Shown here in pieces: positions 17,313-27,746 of a DNA stretch of 64,000 bases. The stretch is from an uncultured Ruminococcus sp. Lineage in GTDB: Bacteria; Bacillota; Clostridia; Oscillospirales; Acutalibacteraceae. Position numbers and translations under genes: made by a program. The notes below the pieces were generated by a model. It did not search any database. It saw only the letters and a list, made by a program, of their open reading frames with translations, and had not been told where the DNA came from. Where the stretch lies: the NCBI GenBank assembly GCA_902776375.1, contig CACYPV010000011.1, positions 1 through 64,000 on the forward strand, written 5' to 3'. Within the stretch, counting starts at the first letter, position 1. Every line of letters starts with the position of its first letter.

Positions 17313-18161
17313 ATGAAGTCATTAAAGCCGCGCATGCTGACGGCGGCAATAGGAATCCCGAGCGTTTTGGTTGTGATCATCCTTTCGGAGCTTTGGCCTC
17401 CGCTGGTTAGGATCGTCGTAGGGCTTGCGTCAGTTTTGATGGTCGGAGAATATCTTTACGCTAAAAAGCTGCTGGGCTGCATCCCGCTTACGGTTGTTTG
17501 TTCGGCGTATACTCTGCTCATGCCGCTTCTTGTTTCGGTAGGAGCTACGTCTTATATACTGACATTTCTGTTTTTGGCGCTTGGCTTTGCCGTAGGTCTT
17601 TTCTATTACAAAAAGCTAAGCTATTTAAGCTTGGCATACGCTATGTTCGGCACGGTGCTTATAACCTTCGGCATGACTGCCGTTCCCATCGCCTGCTGCA
17701 CCAACGGTATCAGCGTCAGCTTCTACTTTGTGCTGATCTTCCTGCTGCCTTGGATGGCTGACGGCGGCGGATACTTTATCGGCAGCTACATGGGCAAGCA
17801 CAAGCTTTGCCCGAACATCAGCCCCAAAAAGACGGTCGAGGGAGTGCTCGGCGGCGTTGTTTTCTGCGTGGCGTCGGCTATGCTGATGGGCTTGATCTTC
17901 CAGTTTTTGATCCTCGACAAATCCAAGGTGCGCGTTAATTTCACCCTTCTGGTGATCGTCGCTATTTTGGATTCCGTGCTCTCGATTTTGGGCGACCTTA
18001 GCTTCTCGCTTATCAAGCGCACGCTTAAGATCAAGGATTACGGCTCGATATTCCCGGGTCACGGCGGAATGCTCGACAGATGTGACAGCATAATATTTAC
18101 AGCTCCTCTGGTCGTTGCGCTTGCGCAGATCACACCCTTCCTTCAGGCGATAGAGGTTTGA
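17313..18161 (+). CDS. cdsA: Phosphatidate cytidylyltransferase
   Basis: Makes CDP-diacylglycerol from phosphatidic acid and CTP at the membrane. About eight hydrophobic helices are visible, and the C-terminal signature is present as KRTLKIKDYGSIFPGHGGMLDRCDS. The ATG at 17313 has GGAG at 17303-17306; GTG at 17286 and ATG at 17301 are alternatives in the same frame. The stop overlaps the dxr leader, and dxr starts 2 bases later. Confidence 0.94.
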   Translation: MKSLKPRMLTAAIGIPSVLVVIILSELWPPLVRIVVGLASVLMVGEYLYAKKLLGCIPLTVVCSAYTLLMPLLVSVGATSYILTFLFLALGFAVGLFYYKKLSYLSLAYAMFGTVLITFGMTAVPIACCTNGISVSFYFVLIFLLPWMADGGGYFIGSYMGKHKLCPNISPKKTVEGVLGGVVFCVASAMLMGLIFQFLILDKSKVRVNFTLLVIVAILDSVLSILGDLSFSLIKRTLKIKDYGSIFPGHGGMLDRCDSIIFTAPLVVALAQITPFLQAIEV

Positions 18162-18163
18162 TT

Positions 18164-19312
18164 ATGACAAAAAACATTTCTGTTTTAGGCTCGACCGGCT
18201 CCATCGGCACCCAGACGCTCGATGTAGCCGACAAGCTTGATTTACGTGTTTCGGCGCTTACCGCGGCGAAAAACATAGACTTACTCGAGCGGCAGGTGCG
18301 CAAATATAAACCCGGGCTTGCCGTGGTTTATGATGAGGAAAAAGCGCGCGAGCTTAAGGCCGCCATAGCCGATACCGACACAAAGGTGCTCAGCGGCATG
18401 GACGGTCTTATCGAGGCTGCAAGGCTGCCCCAGGCTGATCTGGTGGTCAATTCCGTTGTGGGAATGGTAGGTCTAAAGCCGACTATCGCCGCGGCGGAAG
18501 CCAAAAAGGACATTGCCTTTGCCAATAAAGAGACGCTCGTCGCGGGCGGCGACCTTGTCACCGACGCGGTAAAAAACAACGGCGTAAAGCTGCTTCCCGT
18601 CGACAGCGAGCACTCGGCTATCTTCCAGTGCCTGCAGGGCATGCCCGACAAAAAGGTACTCAAAAAGATAATCCTCACCGCCTCGGGCGGGCCTTTCTTC
18701 GGCAGAAAGCTCGACGAGCTCAGGGACGTTACTGTCGAGCAGGCGCTTGCTCACCCCAACTGGAGCATGGGCGCGAAGATCACCATTGACTCCGCGACGA
18801 TGATGAACAAGGGCTTGGAGATCATCGAGGCGGGCAGACTGTTCGAAGTGAGCGGCGAGGATATCGACGTGGTGGTTCACCGCGAAAGCATCATCCATTC
18901 GCTTATTGAGTTCACCGACAACTCGGTGCTGGCTCAGCTCGGACTGCCCGACATGCGCATCCCCATCCAGTACGCCATAACTTATCCCATGCGCTACGAA
19001 AGCCCCGTGGGCGAGCTCGATTTGGCTAAGATAGGAAATCTTACATTCTTTGAGCCGGACTACGAGACCTTTGAGTGCTTACGCGCCTGCAAAAAGGCGT
19101 TTGAAATGGGCGGCGCGGCCACGGCTATTGCCAACGGAGCCAACGAGGAGGCAAACGCGCTGTTCCGTCAGGGTAAAATAAAATTCCTCGATATCGGCAG
19201 GCTCGTTATGGGCGCTGTCGACAACATTGCTAATTTCACCCCCGCCTGCGTTCAGGATATTCTGGACGTCGACGAACAGGCGAGGCGGTATGTAAGAGAC
19301 AGGGTAAATTGA
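18164..19312 (+). CDS. dxr: 1-deoxy-D-xylulose 5-phosphate reductoisomerase
   Basis: Second step of the MEP isoprenoid route, NADPH-dependent. The N-terminus has the dinucleotide motif VLGSTGSIGTQTLDV. The active-site region shows PVDSEHSAIFQCLQG, TASGGPFFG, HPNWSMGAKITIDSATMMNKGLEIIEA and ITYPMR. It has 382 residues. ATG at 18164 has GAGG 7 bases upstream. Its neighbours uppS and cdsA before it and rseP and ispG after it tie isoprenoid and envelope synthesis together. Confidence 0.97.
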   Translation: MTKNISVLGSTGSIGTQTLDVADKLDLRVSALTAAKNIDLLERQVRKYKPGLAVVYDEEKARELKAAIADTDTKVLSGMDGLIEAARLPQADLVVNSVVGMVGLKPTIAAAEAKKDIAFANKETLVAGGDLVTDAVKNNGVKLLPVDSEHSAIFQCLQGMPDKKVLKKIILTASGGPFFGRKLDELRDVTVEQALAHPNWSMGAKITIDSATMMNKGLEIIEAGRLFEVSGEDIDVVVHRESIIHSLIEFTDNSVLAQLGLPDMRIPIQYAITYPMRYESPVGELDLAKIGNLTFFEPDYETFECLRACKKAFEMGGAATAIANGANEEANALFRQGKIKFLDIGRLVMGAVDNIANFTPACVQDILDVDEQARRYVRDRVN

Positions 19313-19332
19313 TTTTGATTATTGCGGAATAA

Positions 19333-19374
19333 TAAAGGCAATACGCACACCTGAATCATGCGGTATTGTCTTAA
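19333..19374. repeat. Short derivative of the TTAAGGCA inverted-repeat element
   Basis: TAAAGGCAATACGCACACCTGAATCATGCGGTATTGTCTTAA contains the right end of the element found at 60730-60898 joined to a short left end, and forms an inverted repeat AAGGCAATAC/GTATTGTCTT. It lies 20 bases before rseP. Confidence 0.6.
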
Positions 19375-19393
19375 TGGAGTTGATTTATTTTTC

Positions 19394-20779
19394 ATGCAGG
19401 TATTAACTACGATCGGGCTTATCGTGATAGGCGTCCTTCTTTTTGAGTTCATCATCTTCGCTCACGAGTTCGGACATTTCATCACAGCCAAGCGCTCGGG
19501 CGTTCAGGTGAACGAATTCGCGCTGGGCATGGGTCCCAAGCTCATAAGCTTTAAAAAGGGCGAGACGCGTTACTCTCTGAGGGCTTTCCCGATAGGCGGC
19601 TTCTGTTCAATGGAGGGCGAGGATCAGACAAGCGACAACCCGCGCGCCTTTACAAACGCCAAGGTTTGGAAGCGGATGATAATCATCGTCGCCGGCGCGG
19701 TAATGAATATCCTCGTCGGCTTCGTGCTGATGTTCGTCGTGACTGTCAACCAAGCCGAGATCATCGGCACCACCATCACGAGCTTCGAGCCTTACTCCTA
19801 CACGGCAAACTCGGGACTGATGGCGGGGGATAAGATCCTTTCCGTCGGCGGCTATTCCGTCGCCAACTCGCGCGACCTTGCCATGGGCATCCAGGTGCTG
19901 CCGTGCGAAGAAGTGGATCCGGCGTCGCTGACGGTTTACAAGCAGGACTGCTGCTACGACTCGATGACGTATCTTTACGGAATGCGCGACACTCTGAAGC
20001 TCATCGACGACAAAACGCTTTCTTATCTATATTATAATACGCTTGCCGACGGCTGCAAAAAGATAAACGCGGCGCAGTCAAAGGACGAGGCGTACAGCCT
20101 GATGAAGCAGACGATCGACAGTTTTTACACGACCGCGAAGGTCAGCAAGCCAAAGGATTTCAAATACCCCGAAATAGAGGTCAGGGATAAACGCCTGCGC
20201 TATGTGGGCGACGTCAAGGTCGTGCGCAACGGCGAAAAAATGACGGTTGAAGACGTTCAGTTCTTCACCTATAAGCCCGACGCCAAGAAGGACGACACCT
20301 CGGTCGGCGTGGACTTCTACCTTGAACAGCGCGATAAAAACTTCGGTACCGTTATCGAAGAGACCTTCACCGGCACCGTAAGCCTTGCGAAAACCGTTTG
20401 GAAATCGTTTGAGCTGCTTGTCACGGGACGGTTCCATTTTTCGGATATGTCCGGCCCCGTAGGTATAACCAAGGCGGTGTCCGACGTTGCCTCGGCGGGA
20501 CTCAAGTCAAGCTTCGGCGACGCGGTGCTGAATATCGTGATGATAATGGCGCTTATCACCGTCAATCTGGGTATCGTCAACATGCTGCCGTTCCCGGCGC
20601 TCGACGGCGGACGCTTTGTGTTCCTGCTGATCGAGGCTATTTTCAGGCGGCCGATCCCGCGCAAGGTAGAGTATATCGTCAACGGTATAGGCTTGGCTCT
20701 GCTTATTCTTTTAATAGTTATTATTTCGATAAACGACGTCGGAAAACTTATCACAGGTAACTTTCCGTCTATAGGATAG
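19394..20779 (+). CDS. rseP: Site-2 intramembrane metalloprotease (RseP family)
   Basis: Zinc protease that cuts substrates within the membrane, for example anti-sigma factors. The zinc motif HEFGH is at residues 24-28 in the first helix. A PDZ domain follows (around SGLMAGDKILSVGG), and the second active-site region NMLPFPALDGGRFVF supplies the third zinc ligand. The spacer between PDZ and the C-terminal helices is long and polar, giving 461 residues. ATG at 19394 is preferred; an upstream in-frame ATG at 19358 lies inside an inverted repeat. No strong ribosome binding site is visible (GGAG 14 bases away). Confidence 0.9.
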   Translation: MQVLTTIGLIVIGVLLFEFIIFAHEFGHFITAKRSGVQVNEFALGMGPKLISFKKGETRYSLRAFPIGGFCSMEGEDQTSDNPRAFTNAKVWKRMIIIVAGAVMNILVGFVLMFVVTVNQAEIIGTTITSFEPYSYTANSGLMAGDKILSVGGYSVANSRDLAMGIQVLPCEEVDPASLTVYKQDCCYDSMTYLYGMRDTLKLIDDKTLSYLYYNTLADGCKKINAAQSKDEAYSLMKQTIDSFYTTAKVSKPKDFKYPEIEVRDKRLRYVGDVKVVRNGEKMTVEDVQFFTYKPDAKKDDTSVGVDFYLEQRDKNFGTVIEETFTGTVSLAKTVWKSFELLVTGRFHFSDMSGPVGITKAVSDVASAGLKSSFGDAVLNIVMIMALITVNLGIVNMLPFPALDGGRFVFLLIEAIFRRPIPRKVEYIVNGIGLALLILLIVIISINDVGKLITGNFPSIG

Positions 20780-20793
20780 ATTTGAGGTGCGTT

Positions 20794-21837
20794 ATGGGCA
20801 GTAAAATACAGGTCAAGGCAGGAAACGTTCTTATCGGCGGCGGCGCTCCGATCTCGGTGCAGTCAATGCTGAATGTTCCCTCGACAGATATCGAGGGCAG
20901 CGTCGCGCAGGCAAAGCGGCTTGAGGAAGCGGGCTGTCAGATCATCCGCGCGGCGATCCCCGACATGGACGCGGTGCGCCTTATCCCCGCGCTAAAGCAG
21001 GCGGTCAGCGTGCCCATAGTCGCCGACATCCACTTTAACTATAAGCTCGCGCTCGAGGCTTGCGCCGCGGGCGTGGATAAAATACGCATCAACCCGGGCA
21101 ATATCGGCTCGGACGACAGGGTAAAGGCGGTAGCCGACGCGTGCAAAAGCCGCAATATCCCTATCAGGATAGGCGTTAACTCCGGCTCGCTCGAAAAGGA
21201 GATACTCGCCAAATACGGCCATCCCACTCCGCAGGCGCTCTGCGACAGCGCGCTGTATCACGCTTCTCTGCTCGAAAAATTCGATTTTCACGACATCGTG
21301 CTCTCGATGAAAAGCTCGACCGTAGGCACCATGATCCAGGCGTATGAGCTTGCGTCGCAGCAGTGCGACTATCCGCTGCACCTCGGCGTTACCGAGGCGG
21401 GCACCGAGCGCATGGGTATCATCAAGTCTGCCGCGGGTCTCGGCTCGCTGCTGCTGCGCGGCATAGGCGACACCATCCGCGTTTCGCTCACAGCCGATCC
21501 GGTGCGCGAGGTTTACGCCGCAAACGATATCCTAAAGGCTATCGACATGAAGGAGGGCGGCGTGCAGTTCGTGTCCTGCCCGACCTGCGGCAGAACGAGG
21601 ATCGACCTTGTGAAGATCGCCAATGAGGTAGAGGATAGGCTGCGCGGCTGCGAGAAGAACATCAAGGTAGCCGTCATGGGCTGCGTCGTTAACGGCCCCG
21701 GCGAAGCCAAGGAAGCCGATATCGGCATTGCGGGCGGCGACGGCTGCGGACTCATATTCAAAAAAGGCGAGGTATTGTATAAGGTCGATGAGGATAAGCT
21801 CGTCGACGCATTGATGGAAGAAATTGAGAAGCTTTAA
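20794..21837 (+). CDS. ispG: 4-hydroxy-3-methylbut-2-en-1-yl diphosphate synthase
   Basis: The iron-sulfur enzyme that turns MEcPP into HMBPP in the MEP route. The N-terminal TIM barrel has PISVQSMLNVPSTD and VADIHFNYKLALEA. The C-terminal 4Fe-4S domain has CPTCGRTRIDL and MGCVVNGPGEA. It has 347 residues, the short bacterial form. ATG at 20794 has GAGG at 20784-20787; the frame opens at TTG 20782. It follows rseP closely and precedes polC after a repeat element. Confidence 0.97.
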   Translation: MGSKIQVKAGNVLIGGGAPISVQSMLNVPSTDIEGSVAQAKRLEEAGCQIIRAAIPDMDAVRLIPALKQAVSVPIVADIHFNYKLALEACAAGVDKIRINPGNIGSDDRVKAVADACKSRNIPIRIGVNSGSLEKEILAKYGHPTPQALCDSALYHASLLEKFDFHDIVLSMKSSTVGTMIQAYELASQQCDYPLHLGVTEAGTERMGIIKSAAGLGSLLLRGIGDTIRVSLTADPVREVYAANDILKAIDMKEGGVQFVSCPTCGRTRIDLVKIANEVEDRLRGCEKNIKVAVMGCVVNGPGEAKEADIGIAGGDGCGLIFKKGEVLYKVDEDKLVDALMEEIEKL

Positions 21838-21857
21838 AACCGAAGGCAAACATTAAT

Positions 21858-21942
21858 GTAGGGTTCGGTCTTGACCGAACCGCAGATTCGAAATAAATGA
21901 TTTGAATAATTGTATTCGGGTCGTTCAAGACCGACCCCTACA
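21858..21942. repeat. TGTAGGG palindromic intergenic element, copy 1
   Basis: Outer arms TGTAGGG and CCCCTACA enclose two hairpins (GGTTCGGTC/GACCGAACC and GGGTCG/CGACCC) and an AT-rich centre. A related element lies at 44726-44800. Confidence 0.65.
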
Positions 21943-21973
21943 GAACGTCATTATGAAAAGATAAGGAAATTGA

Positions 21974-24900
21974 ATGAAGACACTTGAAGAGATATTTCGG
22001 TCCTTTGGGAGCAATACGGTCAGCGCCGAGGTTTCCAAAGGAACAGTTAAAAAAGTCAATATATTAAACGAGGTGCGCGTCGTAACGCTTTGGGTGGATT
22101 TTCCCTCGCTCGTTGATAGGGATAAGCTGACCTTAGCCGAAAAAGCGTATTCCAAAATGCTGGACGCTTCGGTGTGCATCAAGCCGCATTTCGGCGCAGA
22201 GCTGTTTACAGCCGGTTATTTTCCGCATCTATACGCGGCTATAAAGCGCGAGATGCCCAGCATAAACGGCACGCTCAACAACGCTGAAGTCACCTTGGAG
22301 GGCGACACGCTGCAAATAAACCTCAACAACGGCGGCAAGGCTCTGCTCGACGCAAAGGGCTTTGACCAAGCGCTCAACAGGCTTATTGCCGAGGAATTTG
22401 ACCTTGACCTGAAAATCAAATACACCGGCATCTTTGAGGTTGACGATACCAGCGCCGAGTACAAGCAGGTCATCGTGAACGCGCAAAAGCAGATAAAGCG
22501 CGAGCAGCTTGAAAAGGCTGCGGACTTCTTCAAAGAGGACGAGGAGGTCACCGAAGCCGTGCGAGAGCGGCAGGCTGAAGAAGCCGTTACCGAGGTAGAG
22601 ATACGCGAGGGCAGCTTTGGAACTCCGCAAATATTGCGTTCCTCCGTCCGTCCGCTGTATGGCAGGAGCATACGCGGCAAGATGTCGCCGATCAAGAATA
22701 TCAGCGACGGAATGAAGGGCGCTGTTGTTTGGGGCGACGTTATCGAAACCGAAAAGCGCGTCACCAAAAACGGCAAAAACTCGATAATCACTATAGATAT
22801 CACCGACTACACGGGCTCGGTCACCGTCAAGATATTCTGCGGCGTTAAAGAGTCCGAGGCGCTCGACTCCATAAAATCCGGCAAGACGATAGTCGTCACG
22901 GGCAATGTTGAATACGACGACTTCATCAAAGAGGTCGTTATCTCCGCTCAGGCTATCGGCACCGCCGATAAGATCAAGGTCGTCGACAAGGCTGAAAAAA
23001 AGCGCGTAGAGCTTCACCTGCATACTAATATGTCACAGATGGACGCGCTGACTCCCGCGGGAGCTCTGGTTCAGCGCGCCTACGACTGGGGGCATAAGGC
23101 TATAGCCATCACCGACCACGGCGTGGCGCAGGCTTTCCCCGACGCTATGAAGGCGGCAGAAACCATAAAATACAAGCTTGGCGGCGATATCAAGGTCATC
23201 TACGGCATCGAAGCCTACTTTATGGACGACCTTGTCGAATCCGTTTCCGGCGGGCAGGACAGTCCGCTGAGCGGCACCTTCATCTGCTTCGATATCGAGA
23301 CCACCGGGCTTTCGCCCCTGCGCGACAAGATAACCGAGATCGGCGCGGTAAAGGTTGTAAACGGCGAGATCACCGACGTTTTCACGACCTTTGCCAACCC
23401 CGAAATGCCCATTCCGGCAAAGATCACCCAGCTCACCGGCATCACCGACGACATGGTGAAGGACGCTCCCTCGCAGCGGGAGGCTGTCACGGCGTTTCTG
23501 GAGTTCGCGGGCGACAATGTGCTCGTGGCGCACAACGCGCCGTTCGACACCTCGTTCATCCGCAAGGCGTGCGAGAATATGGGCAGGGAATACGACTACA
23601 CCTCTATCGACACGGTGGCTATTGCCCGCGCTATATTGCCCGACATAAAGAACGTGAAGCTCGACACTGTCGCCGATTACCTGCGGCTGGGCAGCTTCAA
23701 CCACCACCGCGCCACGGACGACGCCGAGATACTCGCGAAGATATTCATTTCTTTGTGCAGCCGTCTGGGCGACGATTACAGCATTTTTTCCGTAAGCGAT
23801 ATCAATACTAAAATCGCGGGCGGCGACTTTAAAAAGCTGCCCACGTATCATCAGATAATTCTTGCAAAGAATAATGTTGGATTAAAGAACCTCTATAAGC
23901 TCATTTCAAAGAGTCATTTGGAGACCTTTTATAAAAAGCCGCGCATAGCGAAAAGCGACCTTGTAAAGCACCGCGAGGGCTTGATAATCGGCTCGGCGTG
24001 CTGCGAGGGGCAGCTTTACCGCGCTATACTGAAGGGCGCGCCGTGGGGCGAGCTAAAGCAGATAGCGTCGTTCTACGACTATCTTGAGATCCAGCCCTCC
24101 GGCAACAACGAGTTCCTTATCCGCAACGGCACCTTCAAGACGCTCGACGAGCTGCGGCAGATCGACCGCACTATAATTAAGCTCGGCAAGGAGCTCAACA
24201 AGCCCGTCTGCGCTACCTGCGACGTCCACTTTATGGATCCGTCCGACAGCGAGTACCGAAAGATCTTGCAGGCGGCGCAAAAGTTCAAGGACGCCGACCA
24301 GCAGGCTCCGCTTTTCTTCCGCACCACCGCCGAAATGCTCAAAGAATTCGAGTGGCTCGGCAAGGAGAAGGCGTACGAGGTGGTCGTTGAAAACACCAAC
24401 AAGATCGCCGACATGTGCGAGGACATCCGCCCGATACCCAAGGGCACCTTCCCGCCCTTCATCGAGGGAGCTCAGGAGCAGCTTATCTCGATAACATGGG
24501 AGCGCGCCAAGAAAAAATACGGCGATCCGCTGCCCGATATCGTCAAGGCAAGGCTTGACAAGGAGCTAAACTCCATCACCACCTACGGCTTCTCGGTGCT
24601 GTATATGACCGCTCAAAAGCTTGTCGCCGACAGCGAGGCGCACGGATATCTCGTCGGCTCGCGTGGTTCGGTAGGCTCGTCGTTTGTCGCTACCATGTCC
24701 GGTATTTCCGAGGTAAATCCGCTTTGTCCGCACTATGTTTGCCCAAAATGCAAGCACAGCGAGTTCATTACCGACGGCAGCTACGGCTCGGGCTTCGACC
24801 TTCCGCCAAAGGACTGCCCCGAATGCGGAACGCCGCTTGACCGCGACGGTCACGAGATCCCGTTTGAGACCTTCCTCGGCTTCAAGGGCGACAAGGTCCC

Positions 24901-26338
24901 CGATATCGACCTGAATTTCAGCGGCGAGTACCAGTCGAAATCCCACCGCTACACCGAGCAGCTTTTCGGCAAAAACAACGTTTTCAAGGCGGGAACCATA
25001 TCTACCGTTGCCGAAAAAACCGCCGTGGGCTTCGTCAAGAAATACATCGAGGAGCGCGCTGTCTCCTGCAACAAGGCTGAGATAAAGCGCCTCGCCAAGG
25101 GCTGCACCGGCGTTAAGCGCACCACGGGTCAGCACCCCGGCGGCATGGTAGTCGTGCCGCGCACAAACGAGGTGTACGACTTCTGTCCCGTTCAGCACCC
25201 CGCGAACGATATGAAGTCCGATAACATCACCACGCACTTCGACTTCCATTCCATCCACGACACCATCACCAAGCTCGACGAGCTCGGCCATGATGTGCCT
25301 ACGATATATCATTATCTGGAGGAGTTCACGGGTATCCCCGTAATGAATGTTTCGATGAGCGACCCCGACGTTATGTCGTTATTCACCTCCACAAAGGCGC
25401 TGGGTGTCAAGCCCGAGGACATCGATTCGCAGACCGGCACGTTCAGCATCCCCGAATGCGGCACCGGCTTTGTGCGCGGTATGCTGGTTGAGGCAAAGCC
25501 CAAGACCTTTACCGACCTGCTGCAAATATCCGGTCTGTCGCACGGCACCGACGTGTGGCTGGGCAACGCGCAGGAGCTTATCCACAACGGCACCTGCACC
25601 ATTTCCGAAGTTATCGGTACGCGTGACTCCATCATGACCTACCTTATGCATAAGGGCCTTGAGGACTCAATGGCGTTCAAGATAATGGAGATCGTCCGTA
25701 AGGGCAACGCCACAAAGCTCCTCACCGAGGATCACTTTAAAGCTATGCGCGAGCATAATGTACCCGAGTGGTACATAGACTCATGCATGAAGATAAAATA
25801 CATGTTCCCCAAGGCGCATGCCGCCGCTTACATGATAGCGGCGCTCAGGCTGGGCTGGTACAAGGTGCACAAGCCCACCGAATACTACGCCGCCTACTTC
25901 ACGGTGCGCAGCGAAAACCTTGACGGCGCGCTGCTTATGAGGGGACATTCCGCGGTAAAAACGCGCATGAATCAAATAAAGCAGGCGCAGGCGGCGCACG
26001 AGTCCAGCGATAAGGACGACAAGGATTACGCCACCCTGCAAATAGTGAACGAGATGATGGCGCGCGGCATCGAGGTGCTGCCCGTCGACATCTACAAATC
26101 CGAGGCGAAGATGTTCGTCGTTGAGGACGGCAAAATAAGACTGCCGTTTTCATCGCTTGCGGGCGTCGGCGATGCGGCTGCCGAGTCGCTTGCCGCCGAG
26201 GGCAAAAAAACAAAGGAATATCTGTCAATAGAGGATATCCAAATAAAAACAAAAGTGACAAAGGCTGTGATCGAAACGCTTCAAAGCGTTGGCGTGCTCG
26301 ACGGAATGCCGGAGAGCTCACAGATGTCTTTGTTCTAA
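21974..26338 (+). CDS. polC: DNA polymerase III PolC (Gram-positive type)
   Basis: Replicative DNA polymerase alpha subunit with built-in proofreading. Domains in order are an N-terminal region, an OB fold (about residues 235-330), the first part of a PHP domain starting at HLHTNM (about 347), and a DnaQ-like 3'-5' exonuclease inserted at FDIETTGL (about 439). The rest of PHP, the palm and fingers follow. A zinc-binding CPKCK...CPECG pair is at about 922-955. It has 1454 residues, the usual PolC length. The ATG has AAGGAA upstream. It closes the pyrH-to-polC block. Confidence 0.98.
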   Translation: MKTLEEIFRSFGSNTVSAEVSKGTVKKVNILNEVRVVTLWVDFPSLVDRDKLTLAEKAYSKMLDASVCIKPHFGAELFTAGYFPHLYAAIKREMPSINGTLNNAEVTLEGDTLQINLNNGGKALLDAKGFDQALNRLIAEEFDLDLKIKYTGIFEVDDTSAEYKQVIVNAQKQIKREQLEKAADFFKEDEEVTEAVRERQAEEAVTEVEIREGSFGTPQILRSSVRPLYGRSIRGKMSPIKNISDGMKGAVVWGDVIETEKRVTKNGKNSIITIDITDYTGSVTVKIFCGVKESEALDSIKSGKTIVVTGNVEYDDFIKEVVISAQAIGTADKIKVVDKAEKKRVELHLHTNMSQMDALTPAGALVQRAYDWGHKAIAITDHGVAQAFPDAMKAAETIKYKLGGDIKVIYGIEAYFMDDLVESVSGGQDSPLSGTFICFDIETTGLSPLRDKITEIGAVKVVNGEITDVFTTFANPEMPIPAKITQLTGITDDMVKDAPSQREAVTAFLEFAGDNVLVAHNAPFDTSFIRKACENMGREYDYTSIDTVAIARAILPDIKNVKLDTVADYLRLGSFNHHRATDDAEILAKIFISLCSRLGDDYSIFSVSDINTKIAGGDFKKLPTYHQIILAKNNVGLKNLYKLISKSHLETFYKKPRIAKSDLVKHREGLIIGSACCEGQLYRAILKGAPWGELKQIASFYDYLEIQPSGNNEFLIRNGTFKTLDELRQIDRTIIKLGKELNKPVCATCDVHFMDPSDSEYRKILQAAQKFKDADQQAPLFFRTTAEMLKEFEWLGKEKAYEVVVENTNKIADMCEDIRPIPKGTFPPFIEGAQEQLISITWERAKKKYGDPLPDIVKARLDKELNSITTYGFSVLYMTAQKLVADSEAHGYLVGSRGSVGSSFVATMSGISEVNPLCPHYVCPKCKHSEFITDGSYGSGFDLPPKDCPECGTPLDRDGHEIPFETFLGFKGDKVPDIDLNFSGEYQSKSHRYTEQLFGKNNVFKAGTISTVAEKTAVGFVKKYIEERAVSCNKAEIKRLAKGCTGVKRTTGQHPGGMVVVPRTNEVYDFCPVQHPANDMKSDNITTHFDFHSIHDTITKLDELGHDVPTIYHYLEEFTGIPVMNVSMSDPDVMSLFTSTKALGVKPEDIDSQTGTFSIPECGTGFVRGMLVEAKPKTFTDLLQISGLSHGTDVWLGNAQELIHNGTCTISEVIGTRDSIMTYLMHKGLEDSMAFKIMEIVRKGNATKLLTEDHFKAMREHNVPEWYIDSCMKIKYMFPKAHAAAYMIAALRLGWYKVHKPTEYYAAYFTVRSENLDGALLMRGHSAVKTRMNQIKQAQAAHESSDKDDKDYATLQIVNEMMARGIEVLPVDIYKSEAKMFVVEDGKIRLPFSSLAGVGDAAAESLAAEGKKTKEYLSIEDIQIKTKVTKAVIETLQSVGVLDGMPESSQMSLF

Positions 26339-26350
26339 GGAGTGATAACG

Positions 26351-27706
26351 TTGAAGAAAAACCTTATCCCGATGAAAAACCTGCTTATCGCTATAACGTT
26401 TGCGATATGTCTGATCTTCTTTTTCATCAACTTTTCATGGTTTTGGGGAGTTTTAGGTACTATTACATCCATCCTTACGCCTTTTTTTATCGGCTTTCTG
26501 ATCGCCTATATCCTGAATTTCCCGTATAAGTTTCTTTACACAAAGGCGTTCAAAAAAATGGGAACTAAGCACAAAGTCTTGCTGAAGGTGCGCAAGGCGC
26601 TTTCGCTGATAATAACCTATGTGGGCTTGTTCGCGATAATCGGCACGTTGATCGGCTTGCTGATCCCTCAGATCATCAGCAACATGTCAAACCTTATTTC
26701 AAAGTTCCCAACCTATATTTCATCAGCTCAGGAAACCATTAACAGTTGGGCAGAGGCGATTTCCAAAATGGATCTTCCCTTTGCCAAAAACATCGATTTT
26801 GACAATGTAGGTAATGACATTGTAAAGTTCCTTACAGGCAGCCAAGATCTGACTAAAACCGTTCTCGATTGGCTGCAGGGTTTTTTGGGCAACTTTGCCT
26901 CGGGTCTTTACAACGCCTTTATGGGAATCATAATTTCCGTTTACTTCCTTATTTACAAAGAGCAGCTCTGCCGCCAGGTCAAGAGGCTCGCGGTCGCCTT
27001 CATCCCGATCAAGTATTTGCCCAAGATCTATGAGATCGTAGACATCACCGACACAAAGTGCGGTCGTTTCCTCGTTGGCGATATCCTCGACTCGGCGCTC
27101 ATCGGAATGATCATGTTCGTCGTGCTGACCATCTTCGGATTCCCGTACGCTTCGGTCATTGCCGTGCTTGTAGGCGTTTCCAACATCATCCCGTTCTTCG
27201 GTCCGTTTATCGGCGCCATCCCCAGCGCGCTTATCCTTTTGCTTGAAGATCCGTGGTGGTGCATTTGGTTCATCGTTATCCAGTGTATAGTCCAGCAGCT
27301 CGACGGCAACGTATTAAAGCCGAAGATCGTCGGCAACCAAGTCGGTCTTTCAAGCTTTTGGGTATTGTTCAGCGTTATCGTAGGCGGCGCGCTGTTCGGC
27401 ATTCCGGGCTTTATTCTCGGCACGCCTATCTACGCGGTCATCTACTCTCTGATAGCTAAGAGAACGCGCAACAGGATCAACGACAAGGGCAAGATCGCTC
27501 AGGAAGCCCTCGACTTCAATGTGCTCAACTACACCAAAATCGCCGAGGAGCAAAAGCGCCTGCGCGCCGAAAGAGATCAGGAGAAGATGGAAAAGCTGAA
27601 AAAGTTTATCCATTTCGGCAACAGCGACGACGAAACCGATAAAGCGGACGACGAGCAGGAAATCAAAGAAGAAGACTTCAACGATAAGATTAACAAAAAC
27701 AGATAG
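26351..27706 (+). CDS. AI-2E family transporter (PerM/YtvI type)
   Basis: A polytopic membrane protein with about eight helices and the family core (GVSNIIPFFGPFIGAIPSALI, VQQLDGNVLKPKIVG). The family was named for an autoinducer-2 exporter, but members also include Na+/H+ antiporters, so the substrate is open. The C-terminal 70 residues are a charged Lys/Glu/Asp tail. I start it at TTG 26351, which has AAGGAG exactly 8 bases upstream; GTG at 26342 overlaps that site. It is 12 bases downstream of polC and probably cotranscribed. Confidence 0.88.
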   Translation: MKKNLIPMKNLLIAITFAICLIFFFINFSWFWGVLGTITSILTPFFIGFLIAYILNFPYKFLYTKAFKKMGTKHKVLLKVRKALSLIITYVGLFAIIGTLIGLLIPQIISNMSNLISKFPTYISSAQETINSWAEAISKMDLPFAKNIDFDNVGNDIVKFLTGSQDLTKTVLDWLQGFLGNFASGLYNAFMGIIISVYFLIYKEQLCRQVKRLAVAFIPIKYLPKIYEIVDITDTKCGRFLVGDILDSALIGMIMFVVLTIFGFPYASVIAVLVGVSNIIPFFGPFIGAIPSALILLLEDPWWCIWFIVIQCIVQQLDGNVLKPKIVGNQVGLSSFWVLFSVIVGGALFGIPGFILGTPIYAVIYSLIAKRTRNRINDKGKIAQEALDFNVLNYTKIAEEQKRLRAERDQEKMEKLKKFIHFGNSDDETDKADDEQEIKEEDFNDKINKNR

Positions 27707-27746
27707 TATTAAAGCGGGATGACCGCTGATACTGATAATCAACTAT